DNA of 16,086 nucleotides from PCC-6406 sp964353225 (GTDB lineage Bacteria; Cyanobacteriota; Cyanobacteriia; Phormidesmidales; Phormidesmidaceae): positions 1 through 16,086 of the forward strand of contig CAYGVA010000084.1 of the NCBI GenBank assembly GCA_964353225.1, written 5' to 3'. Under the pieces are notes generated by a model, which was given only the letters and a program-made list of their open reading frames with translations, was not told the origin of the DNA and made no database searches. Within the stretch, counting starts at the first letter, position 1, and every line of letters starts with the position of its first letter. Shown piece after piece: positions 1-7,619 of the stretch. A program made the position numbers and the translations under genes.

Positions 1-1218
1 TCAGCCCAGCCAACAGACCCGACCCCATCAGCAGAAGCGGCCCAACTAGAGGCGGAAACGGCTAAAACAACGCCCTTAGATATGCCTGCGGTGCGTGAAG
101 TGCCGTTCCGGTTGATTTATTTGCCCGCCTCTGGTCTCACCCTCCCCCCCAAAATTCAGCCGAGCCCCCCGACGGGGCAATTGCCCCGTGCGCTGGCTTT
201 ACCAACCCTGCCAAACCAGCCGCTGCGGCCAGCCTCTCAATCTGCAAAGAGCCCTCAAAAATCCCTGGAACTGCCCTTGATTGCGCCCCCATCTCAAGCT
301 GGGTCAGCCGACCTAGCTGGGATAGAACCCGCCGCCGCAACGCCAGACGCAGTTTCTGGGCTTGAACAGACCGTAGAATTACCGCCCCTAGGTCAGTTAT
401 CCCCAGGGCAAGGCTCCTCTAAGGCTGGAGCCCCTGCGGGGTATGGTGACGAGACGATTGAGGCTGAGATGATTGAGGCTGAGACGCTTGAGGCCGAATC
501 CCTCAGTGCATCGAGCACCCCGGTGCCCGACCCAGGATCTGACCCGGATTTCACGGCGTTAAACCTTAAGGATCGATTTTGGGGACGGTTGACGGCTTTG
601 GCCCAAGACGGTCATGCTGCTGCTGCTGATCTCAAGCGTGAAATGACCGCCGCAGGGGTTGAGGCTGAACTTGATCAGGCCGGGGAGTCCCCGGTGGATC
701 TGCCCGCAGTCACCCCGTCTCTGCCCGCGATGACGGTCACGGCCCCTAGCCATGAAGTGGTGATTTACGACGAGCCTGAGCCGCCATCCAACAGTCCAAC
801 CCAGGGCATCGGCACAACAGATTTGCCGGATGCCCCTGGGTCTGAGGCTCTGGAGACCTTGGTGGTCCCCGTTCCCCAGGTGGAACTACCTGACAGTACC
901 TTGGTCGCGGGCGACCCCTTGGCGTTGACTGTGAGCCTACCGCCGTTTCCCCATCGCTTGGCGGTTAAGTTTTGGATGACCGACATTCAGAACCGGAGTC
1001 TAATCGAAAAGCCCCGCTGGCTCATGAATTGGACCCCTGCTTTTGACGGCCAATCCGAGGCGCTACTGCATCTACAGGTCCCTATGGGATGTTTGGAGGT
1101 CCGTTTTGAGGCGATCGCGGTGGATCTTGCCACCCAAGAGGAGAGCCATAAGGTCACCTTGCAACGCACGATTATCCCCTCCCAAGGGGCAATCACCCCG
1201 TTAGAAGATCTGCCCTAA
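1..1218 (+). CDS. Pro/Ala-rich hypothetical protein, 5' end missing
   Basis: The frame is open from base 1, so the gene starts outside the window; 405 residues are visible before the TAA. An ATG lies at 82, but in-frame codons upstream of it have the same Pro/Ala/Glu-rich composition, so I do not take it as the start. Residues 1 to about 280 are low-complexity, rich in Pro, Ala, Glu and Ser, and probably disordered. The last 115 or so residues look like a folded beta-rich domain, with alternating hydrophobic residues and phrases such as VKFWMTDIQNRSLIEKPRW and GCLEVRFEAIAVDLAT. That tail resembles the C-terminus of uncharacterised cyanobacterial proteins I have seen, but I cannot name a family. 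There is no membrane segment in the visible part. The function is unknown. The gene converges on the 68-residue gene 44 bp downstream. Confidence 0.8.
   Translation, partial: SAQPTDPTPSAEAAQLEAETAKTTPLDMPAVREVPFRLIYLPASGLTLPPKIQPSPPTGQLPRALALPTLPNQPLRPASQSAKSPQKSLELPLIAPPSQAGSADLAGIEPAAATPDAVSGLEQTVELPPLGQLSPGQGSSKAGAPAGYGDETIEAEMIEAETLEAESLSASSTPVPDPGSDPDFTALNLKDRFWGRLTALAQDGHAAAADLKREMTAAGVEAELDQAGESPVDLPAVTPSLPAMTVTAPSHEVVIYDEPEPPSNSPTQGIGTTDLPDAPGSEALETLVVPVPQVELPDSTLVAGDPLALTVSLPPFPHRLAVKFWMTDIQNRSLIEKPRWLMNWTPAFDGQSEALLHLQVPMGCLEVRFEAIAVDLATQEESHKVTLQRTIIPSQGAITPLEDLP
451..495 (+). repeat. Three 15-nt tandem repeats in coding sequence
   Basis: Units at 451-465, 466-480 and 481-495 read GAGACGATTGAGGCT, GAGATGATTGAGGCT and GAGACGCTTGAGGCC. 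They encode the acidic run ETIEA, EMIEA, ETLEA. The period is a multiple of three, so copy-number change would keep the frame. This is a short internal expansion within the low-complexity part of the protein. Confidence 0.85.
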
Positions 1219-1221
1219 AAA

Positions 1222-1243
1222 AGCGGGATGCCTTAGCGGGATG
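1222..1243. repeat. Direct repeat AGCGGGATG between convergent genes
   Basis: AGCGGGATG occurs at 1222-1230 and again at 1235-1243, in the 44-bp gap between two convergent genes. No convincing hairpin with a T-run was found here, so no terminator is called. The meaning is unknown. Confidence 0.4.
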
Positions 1244-1262
1244 ATTTTTGGGAAAAGCGACT

Positions 1263-1469
1263 TTAATCTTCGGGCAGAATCCACTTCCGAGGCTGAGAAG
1301 CGCGCTCAATCATTTTTCGTCGCACCGCTTCGTCAGCCATTTCTAGGATTTTGTCGAGGGACGTGTTTTCAATGAACCGAGTGGCCTGCTGGGTATATGC
1401 CTGGTTGGGGCAGTCATCCCCGAGGACACAGCCGTTGATGCAGTCCTCGGCGCAATTAACCTCTGCCAT
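1263..1469 (-). CDS. Small conserved Cys-rich protein (68 aa), function unknown
   Basis: The protein has 68 residues. Four cysteines sit near the N-terminus in the order C6-x3-C10-x3-C14-x5-C20, inside NCAEDCINGCVLGDDC. An amphipathic helical stretch follows (about 33-52, SLDKILEMADEAVRRKM), then a basic and Trp-containing tail ending KWILPED. The Cys spacing suggests metal or Fe-S binding or disulfides, but this is inference. I recall similar short proteins across cyanobacteria with no assigned role. The start is well supported: GGAGAA (complement of 1478-1483) lies 8 nt before ATG 1469. It lies 103 bp downstream of the kinase on the same strand. A TACAAT box in that gap may give it its own promoter. 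There is no signal peptide or membrane segment. Confidence 0.85.
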   Translation of the reverse strand: MAEVNCAEDCINGCVLGDDCPNQAYTQQATRFIENTSLDKILEMADEAVRRKMIERASQPRKWILPED

Positions 1470-1541
1470 GGGTGATCTTCTCCGATTAAGTCTCAGCTAA
1501 AGAAACGGTGAGTGCGCGATCGCCGTAGCCGTTCCCTAAGC

Positions 1542-1547
1542 ATTGTA
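1542..1547 (-). promoter_or_regulatory. Candidate -10 box for the 68-aa gene
   Basis: On the minus strand this reads TACAAT, directly preceded by nine T residues (complement of 1547-1555), and lies about 70 nt before ATG 1469. No recognisable -35 sequence sits 16-18 nt upstream, so this is a tentative call. Confidence 0.3.
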
Positions 1548-1572
1548 AAAAAAAATCTGCCGCCCCCCATGC

Positions 1573-4500
1573 TTACTCTGGTGGCATGGCCGGTTGGGCG
1601 ACATGGGCGATCGCGGCCTCAATCAGGGGTAGCACCGCATCAAAGTCAAAGTCACTCACCTGATCACTCAGGTATTGAGCAATTTCGGCATGCTGCTCAG
1701 GCAACTGTTGCAACCGCACAATAATGGCCTCTTCATCCAACAGCAACGTGGTGTGATGCAGTTGCTCTAGCCAGGACTGAGGCTGGGTGGCCAATGCCGC
1801 AATAATCGTCTGCTCTGACGGACCAGTGGCCACCATTTCTAGGGAAATCGTTTTTGTAGGCACCGATGCGTACTGATATTGGGCTCCCAAATGTTCAGTT
1901 AATTTGGCTGTAACCATGGGGGTTTTTAAGGGCTTGGGAACAAAGTCATCGCAACCCGATGCCAGGGCTTTGGCTTGGTCTTCGGCAAAGACGCTAGCGG
2001 TCAGAGCCAGGATCTTGGTGGGTGGGGTTTCAGGATGTTGCTGTTCTAGGGTTCGAATTTTACGGGTGGTTGCATACCCATCCAGCCCCGGCATGCGTAA
2101 GTCCATCCAAATCAAGTGGGGGTGCCACTCTCGCCAGTGGGCGATCGCGCACTCACCATTATTGGCCACCCGCAACTCAAACCCCAGTTGACTGAGCAAG
2201 GTATATAAAAGGGCACAACTGGCCAAATTATCTTCGACAATCAAAATCCGATAGGATGGCTGTCCTGGCAAGAGGGCAATGGGTTGCGATTCAACTTGCG
2301 CCGAATTAGCGACTGCCGCCTCAACCACCGTTACTGGAACGGTAAAGCCAAAGGTCGATCCTTGACCCAGCGCACTCTCAACCCTGAGTTCTCCCCCCAT
2401 CAACGTTGCAAACCGGCGACTGATGGCTAGACCTAACCCAGTACCTTCTTGTAGGCGGTTATGGAGCTGAGCTTGGGAAAACGGCTCAAAAATCAGGGCT
2501 TGGTCAGCATCAGCGATGCCCAGCCCCGTATCCTGTACCTCAAAGGTGAGCCGTAAAATCCCTTGTTCGGGGACGGGTTCATTATTGTTCCCATCCGTTG
2601 TGATGCGAAGGGTGACTTGGCCCTGGTCTGTAAACTTGATGGCGTTACCGACGAGATTGATCAACACTTGCCGGAGTTTATGCTCATCGGCCTCAATCGT
2701 AGCGGGCAGGTTTTCGGGATAGGTAATTTCAAATTGGAGCCCCTTGGCCGCCGCTTTGCCCTGGAGCATCGCAGCAATGGCTTCCACGAGCTGTCTGGGG
2801 CAAAATCGCTGCTGTTGCAGGGGTACCCGCCCCGCCTCAATGGACGACATCTGGAGAATGTCATTGATCAAATTCAGGAGGTGCTCACCACTGTGATTGA
2901 TAATGACGAGGTTTTCGATGTGTTGGGGACTTAAATCCGCATCTTGAACCATGAGTTGACTGAACCCCAAGATGGCGTTGAGGGGGGTCCGCAACTCATG
3001 GCTCATGTTGGCTAGAAACGTACTTTTAGCCCGGTTAGCCATTTCGGCTAAGTCTTTGGCCTGTTGAAGCTGAGCAGTGCGTTCGGCAACGCGTTCCTCC
3101 AATATTTGGTTCGTTTGTTGTAGGGCTTGCTCTGCGGTTTTGAGACGGCTGATGTCTTCGGCAATACCCGCAATACGCCACACTTGCCCCGTCTCATCCT
3201 GCACTGGGAAAGCGCGATCTCGAATCCACCGGATCTCACCGCTGGGTTGCTGGATCCGATATTCCTGGTCATAAACATCATGGGCCAGTGCTAAGCGATC
3301 AAGGGCCTCGCGAACCTGGGGGAGATCGTCTGTATGAACGGCATCCAGCCAACTCAACCCCTCTTCGTAGACAGTTTCTACAGACAGCCCCCAAATAGCT
3401 TCGTAAGCAGGGCTGATGTAGAGCATCTCCGCCAGATCAGGGGTGGTCAGCCAAAACACTTGGTTGATGTTTTCGGCCAGTTGTCGAAAGCGTTCTTCAC
3501 TTTCTCGTAAGGCTACTTCGGCCTTTCTACGATCGCTGATGTCTTCGTAGGACCCAAAAACGCCAATAATCTCCCCGTGCTCATCCCGTAGGGGCAGTTT
3601 GTTTGTGCGTAACCATGCCTGGGTGCCGTCATTACGCAATTGGGGCTCTTCATAATTCAGTTTGGGGATACCGCTGGCGATCACTTGGCGGTCGTCACCC
3701 ACGTAAAGATCAGCAGTAGAGGACCAGAGTTCGTAGTCGCTTTTGCCGATAATATCGAGTGCTGAAGAGATCTCCCTATCCTCGATAAAACGACGATTGC
3801 AGCCTAAATAACGACTGTCACGGTCTTTCCAAAACACCCGTTGGGGTAGGGTGTCAAAGACCAATTGCAGCAAGTTTTGAGAAGCTCTGAGATCGGCAGT
3901 ACGCTGCTCGACCCGTTGTTCTAGATCTTGGTTGAGCTGTGCCAGGGCTGAGGCTGTGTCTAGTCGCTCTAGCTCAGCGGCAGCGCGGGCGGCAAAGATG
4001 CGCAAAATAGTTTCGGCAAAGGCGGGTTGCTCTAAAGGGCGATCGCTGAGCACACAAAGCACCCCAATCGCTTCCCCGGAACCATTGCGCAGCGCTATAC
4101 CCAGGTAGGCTTCAGTCTGAAGTCGATCCAGATTGGGATCTTGTGGGAAGGCCGTCTGGACGCTGTTCCCGCAGTAGTAAACACCGTCAGCGAGGGTCTG
4201 TTCGCAGGGGGTATTTTCAAAGCGGTAGCTCCAATCCTTAACAAAATCTCCATGGCTGCAAAAGACAACCGGTACTAAACGATCACCCTGCTGCCGGGAG
4301 ACGACTACCTGGGAGACCTGCAAAATTTGAGCAATTTGGGTGGCAAGCACCGGGAAAAAGTCTTGGCCCGTGGCCGCCGCCGTACCCTCTAGCAAGGATT
4401 TAAAGGCTTGCTCGGTGCGCTTGCGATCGGTGATGTCGCTAACCACCATCACCACCTCATCATCACCGCAGGCTGCAACCCGGATTTCATCAATGTAGGA

Positions 4501-7500
4501 TTTGCCATTGATGACTAGCGGTTGTTCGTAGATTTGGGGCGTTTGGGTTGCCAAGGCTTGCTGAATGTAATGCAGACGGATATCCGCTATGTGGTCAGGC
4601 AGGACATTCCCGTGGAGACTTTGCCCCACCAAGGTTTCGTCCCCCAGGGCTTCAAAGGTGGATGGGGGGAAAAAGTCGAGATAAACCCCGTCCCCAGAGA
4701 TACGCATGACTAAGTCTGGTAAGGCTTCAATTAAGGCCCGTAATTTACGTTCACTCTGGGCTAGGGAGATTTCGGCTTGCTTGCGATCGGTGATATCTCG
4801 CACCACCACCAAGGCTTCACCCTCACCACAGGCGGTCACGCGCACCTCTTCAATCCGTGGTTGCCCCGCCACCTCAATGTCTTGCTCGTAAATGAGCAGT
4901 TCCCCAGTATCGAGGGCACGATGGATAGCATCCATGCGGGTTGCCACCATGTCAGAGGGGAGGTAATTGCCTGCGATGCCTTGGCCCACCAAGGTTTCCT
5001 CCCCCAGTACCTCAAGGTGCGAGGGGCGGAAGAAGTCCAGGTAAACCCCTTCTCGGGACATGCGCATCACCAAGTCCGGTAGCGCTATTAGCAGGGCTTG
5101 ATGCTTTTTGTCAGCTTGGGCTAGGGCGATTTCGGCCTGTTTGCGCTGGGTAATATCAATGCTGACGGTGTTGATGATCCAACTGTTTTGGGTGGTATCC
5201 CAACGGGAGACAAAGGTTTCTGCAATCCAACGCCATTGGCCATTGCGGTGGCGAAAACGGTACTCACAACTACCGGTGGCGCGCTGTACCATCGCTGTCC
5301 GGCTGGGTTTGACCACGGCCACTTGATCCTCAGGATGAATGCGGTCAAACCAGAGATCGCTGTCATAGAGCAGCTCGCTTCGGGTATAACCCAAAACTTG
5401 GTGGCACCCCTCTGAGTAGTAGTCATATTGCCAAGTTTGGTCTGGCAGCAGTGTGAAGCTGGCAATCGCCGCCCCGGCATTGTTGAGTACGTCATTGAGC
5501 TTGGCTTCTGAGGCGCGCAGCGCCTGCTCTAATTGGTGGCGGGCGGTAATATCTTGGACCAAGGAGAGAATCGAAACGATTTGGCCGGTGTCATCCCTAA
5601 GGACAGAGTTGTACCATTCACAGCTGAGTACTTTGCCATCGCGGGTGTAGTTACGGTTGCGATGGACGCCCCGATCTAAGGCGCTAGCAAAGATGTTGGC
5701 CATGACGTCATTAACGCCACCTTGGTCGGCTGCCACCACAAAAGACCAGTCGTTAGGATGCTTCCCGATGACTTCTGATATAGACCAGCCAAACATGGCT
5801 TCGGCCTGCGGAGACCAGCGCCTCACTCGAAACTGGCTATCCCATTCGATGGTGGCAAGGGGGGAGTTTTCGCTATGGAAGGTTAACTGCTGGAGTGCTG
5901 TTTTAAGGCTGGCTTCGGCCCGTTTGCGATCACGAATATCTTCCACAATCGCCAAATCAGTTAGGGGTTGACCCTGATCGCCGGTCACCACAGACATGGT
6001 GACAGAGACCCAAATTGGCTCCCCTGTTTTGGTCAGATACCGTTTTTCGTAGGTGTAAGACTCTATCTGCCCTTGATATAGAATCTCGGTTAAGCGCTGC
6101 TGCTCGGGCAAATCATCAGGATGGGTAATGTCCTGATAACTCAGGCTGAGGAGCTCGGCTCGGGTGTATCCCAACAGATCACAAAACCACTGGTTCACCT
6201 GCATAAAGCGGCCCGCTCGGTTAGCTTGGTTAATGCCGACCCCCGCCTGCTCATACACGGCGCGAAACTGAGCTTCACTGGCCTGTAACGCGAGCCGGAC
6301 CTGCTTGGACGCGGTGATATCGCTACTGACGGTGGTAATCAGCCACGTTCCTTGTTCGGCTTCCCAGTGGCTGGTAGATTTTTCGGCCACCCACCGTAGG
6401 CTGCCATCGGCGTGATAAAAGCGGTATTTAACGTCTGTGGGTGCTTCTCGATAAAAAGCCTCGTAACGGGGTAACAGTACGGTGTCCCAATCTTCGGGAT
6501 GAACCCGCGATCGCCATAGATTTTTATCCGCCAAAAACGTAGCGGCGCTGTAGCCAAACACCGACTCACATCCCGCCGAATAAAACACATACTCCCAACT
6601 ATCGTCGGCGTAATGGGTCGGATCAGGGCCGTCTTTGCCATAGAGGCGATAACTGGCAATGCAGGCCGGTGCATTATCGAGGATGCGTTCCAGCTTTGAT
6701 TCTGAATCCTGTAGATATAGCTCTAGAGCCTTGCGATCGCTAATATCGATCAGATTGCCCATGATTTGGGTCACCTTGCCCCCCTCCATCACGGCTTGGG
6801 CAATGGTGCGAACCCAGCGCTGTTGGTTTTGGGCGGTGATAAAAGGCAGCTCTAAGTCATAACCCTGTCCTTGCTCTAATAGCTGAGTAAACGCTTGTCG
6901 AATGATGTCCCGGCTATCGGCTCGGTAAAACTGGAGGTAGAAATCGAGACCTTGATTAATATCCGGCTCAAATGTGTCAGGCAAACCGTGGATATGTCGC
7001 ATTTGCGGACTCCACCAGTTCTCACCCGTTTCTACATCAAAAAACCAACTACCCGCATTGTTCAGCGCTTCAATGTTGTGGGTCAGGGTCAGGCGATGAT
7101 CACAGGTTTGTTGGGCAGCAGTGAAATAGTGCAGATCCCGCTTCACTTGACGGTTTGCCAGTACAGTCTGCACAGTGGTTCGCAACCGCACCGCAGTGAG
7201 ATGATCTTGAACCAAATAATCAGTAACCCCTGCCGCCAATAGGCGCGGGGCCATTTCCTCATCCTCTGCTCGTAATACAGCGAGCAACGGTGTAGCCCAC
7301 CGCTGCTGTAGTTGCTTTACCTGGTCTGGTGTTGGGGTCGAGGTCACCCAAAGGATTACATCAGGCTGCTCCTCCCCTAAGGGCTCAGCAACGGTGGCCA
7401 TATTAGAGCCGATCACCCACTGATAGGGGGGCAATTCTGGGGAAGTTAGCCAGCGCTGATAGGGGAGGCCAGCCTCCCCTATCAGCACAATCACAGGACA

Positions 7501-7512
7501 GTCAGCACTCAT
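1573..7512 (-). CDS. Giant multi-PAS/GAF hybrid sensor histidine kinase (1979 aa)
   Basis: This is probably a cytosolic sensor kinase; no membrane segment is visible. Domains in order, by approximate residue: degenerate receiver 1-120; PAS1 146-262; PAS2 273-400; PAS3 415-530; PAS4 541-660; PAS5 670-795; PAS6 802-915; PAS7 921-1033; GAF 1037-1183; PAS8 1214-1330; PAS9 1340-1455; coiled coil 1455-1490; HisKA with the phospho-accepting His1505 in MSHELRTPLN; HATPase_c with the N-box at Asn1623 (VGNAIKFT) and G-boxes DTGLGIAD and GTGLGLA; receiver with acidic pair E1760-D1761 and phospho-acceptor Asp1804 (MDLRMP). The last 100 or so residues are helical and lack an Hpt-like histidine motif. By family knowledge, phosphate moves from His1505 to Asp1804 and then to an unidentified partner. 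The signal sensed is unknown. ATG 7512 is the only usual start codon before an in-frame upstream stop at 7612-7614. It has no clear ribosome-binding site. No output domain or obvious partner regulator lies nearby. Confidence 0.95.
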   Translation of the reverse strand: MSADCPVIVLIGEAGLPYQRWLTSPELPPYQWVIGSNMATVAEPLGEEQPDVILWVTSTPTPDQVKQLQQRWATPLLAVLRAEDEEMAPRLLAAGVTDYLVQDHLTAVRLRTTVQTVLANRQVKRDLHYFTAAQQTCDHRLTLTHNIEALNNAGSWFFDVETGENWWSPQMRHIHGLPDTFEPDINQGLDFYLQFYRADSRDIIRQAFTQLLEQGQGYDLELPFITAQNQQRWVRTIAQAVMEGGKVTQIMGNLIDISDRKALELYLQDSESKLERILDNAPACIASYRLYGKDGPDPTHYADDSWEYVFYSAGCESVFGYSAATFLADKNLWRSRVHPEDWDTVLLPRYEAFYREAPTDVKYRFYHADGSLRWVAEKSTSHWEAEQGTWLITTVSSDITASKQVRLALQASEAQFRAVYEQAGVGINQANRAGRFMQVNQWFCDLLGYTRAELLSLSYQDITHPDDLPEQQRLTEILYQGQIESYTYEKRYLTKTGEPIWVSVTMSVVTGDQGQPLTDLAIVEDIRDRKRAEASLKTALQQLTFHSENSPLATIEWDSQFRVRRWSPQAEAMFGWSISEVIGKHPNDWSFVVAADQGGVNDVMANIFASALDRGVHRNRNYTRDGKVLSCEWYNSVLRDDTGQIVSILSLVQDITARHQLEQALRASEAKLNDVLNNAGAAIASFTLLPDQTWQYDYYSEGCHQVLGYTRSELLYDSDLWFDRIHPEDQVAVVKPSRTAMVQRATGSCEYRFRHRNGQWRWIAETFVSRWDTTQNSWIINTVSIDITQRKQAEIALAQADKKHQALLIALPDLVMRMSREGVYLDFFRPSHLEVLGEETLVGQGIAGNYLPSDMVATRMDAIHRALDTGELLIYEQDIEVAGQPRIEEVRVTACGEGEALVVVRDITDRKQAEISLAQSERKLRALIEALPDLVMRISGDGVYLDFFPPSTFEALGDETLVGQSLHGNVLPDHIADIRLHYIQQALATQTPQIYEQPLVINGKSYIDEIRVAACGDDEVVMVVSDITDRKRTEQAFKSLLEGTAAATGQDFFPVLATQIAQILQVSQVVVSRQQGDRLVPVVFCSHGDFVKDWSYRFENTPCEQTLADGVYYCGNSVQTAFPQDPNLDRLQTEAYLGIALRNGSGEAIGVLCVLSDRPLEQPAFAETILRIFAARAAAELERLDTASALAQLNQDLEQRVEQRTADLRASQNLLQLVFDTLPQRVFWKDRDSRYLGCNRRFIEDREISSALDIIGKSDYELWSSTADLYVGDDRQVIASGIPKLNYEEPQLRNDGTQAWLRTNKLPLRDEHGEIIGVFGSYEDISDRRKAEVALRESEERFRQLAENINQVFWLTTPDLAEMLYISPAYEAIWGLSVETVYEEGLSWLDAVHTDDLPQVREALDRLALAHDVYDQEYRIQQPSGEIRWIRDRAFPVQDETGQVWRIAGIAEDISRLKTAEQALQQTNQILEERVAERTAQLQQAKDLAEMANRAKSTFLANMSHELRTPLNAILGFSQLMVQDADLSPQHIENLVIINHSGEHLLNLINDILQMSSIEAGRVPLQQQRFCPRQLVEAIAAMLQGKAAAKGLQFEITYPENLPATIEADEHKLRQVLINLVGNAIKFTDQGQVTLRITTDGNNNEPVPEQGILRLTFEVQDTGLGIADADQALIFEPFSQAQLHNRLQEGTGLGLAISRRFATLMGGELRVESALGQGSTFGFTVPVTVVEAAVANSAQVESQPIALLPGQPSYRILIVEDNLASCALLYTLLSQLGFELRVANNGECAIAHWREWHPHLIWMDLRMPGLDGYATTRKIRTLEQQHPETPPTKILALTASVFAEDQAKALASGCDDFVPKPLKTPMVTAKLTEHLGAQYQYASVPTKTISLEMVATGPSEQTIIAALATQPQSWLEQLHHTTLLLDEEAIIVRLQQLPEQHAEIAQYLSDQVSDFDFDAVLPLIEAAIAHVAQPAMPPE
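4421..5140 (-). repeat. Tandem 360-bp duplication within the kinase gene
   Basis: The segments 4421-4780 and 4781-5140 align with a constant offset of exactly 360 bp (120 codons). TTGCGATCGG occurs at 4421 and 4781, with related TTGCGCTGGG at 5141. CCCACCAAGGTTTC recurs at 4625 and 4985. Together they encode PAS6 and PAS7, both with ALPDLVMR and GVYLDFF near the start and DITDRK at the end. Nucleotide similarity is still visible, so the duplication is not very old. Confidence 0.85.
7455..7486. repeat. Perfect 15-bp inverted repeat at the start of the kinase gene
   Basis: The arm GCTGATAGGGGAGGC (7455-7469) is followed by a 2-nt spacer and its exact reverse complement (7472-7486). In the kinase mRNA this is nucleotides 27-58 of the coding region, immediately after initiation, and would fold into a very stable hairpin. 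It encodes residues 9-20, the first strand of the degenerate receiver. The decamer CTGATAGGGG occurs once more at 7420-7429. If translation instead began at the next in-frame ATG (Met38, at 7401), the hairpin would lie in the leader. Because residues 5-13 look like a receiver beta strand, I prefer the upstream start. Confidence 0.9.
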
Positions 7513-7576
7513 AACAATGGCATCAGGACGTCGCCCAGGGTCAGAAGGAGCAATATCAACCGCTTTAAACCGATTA

Positions 7577-7594
7577 TGTAGAGTGTGCCCTACA
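7577..7594. repeat. Short dyad TGTAG-N8-CTACA between ftsH and the kinase gene
   Basis: TGTAG at 7577-7581 is mirrored by CTACA at 7590-7594, in the 107-bp gap between ftsH and the kinase, both read on the minus strand. It could be a weak terminator stem for ftsH or an operator for the kinase. No T-run follows on the minus strand, so a terminator is not called. Confidence 0.35.
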
Positions 7595-7619
7595 CCAAGT
7601 AGAACTTCCTTAGGTGTCT

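Noticed and set aside
1547..1572. Nine-T run after the kinase stop as an intrinsic terminator
   Set aside because: No stable GC stem precedes the T-run on the minus strand. The run instead abuts a TACAAT box.
1573..1872. Hpt domain at the C-terminus of the kinase
   Set aside because: The tail is helical, but I see no His-containing Hpt motif (HxxKG or similar). It is left as an unassigned tail.
2563..2934. Plus-strand 123-codon open frame inside the kinase gene
   Set aside because: It is antisense to the HATPase/HisKA region, whose motifs are intact. Its peptide mirrors conserved kinase codons and has no ribosome-binding site.
4421..5140. Mobile element or CRISPR-like array from the regular 360-bp repeat
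   Set aside because: The repeat lies within one open reading frame, encodes whole PAS domains, and has no target-site duplication or spacer structure.
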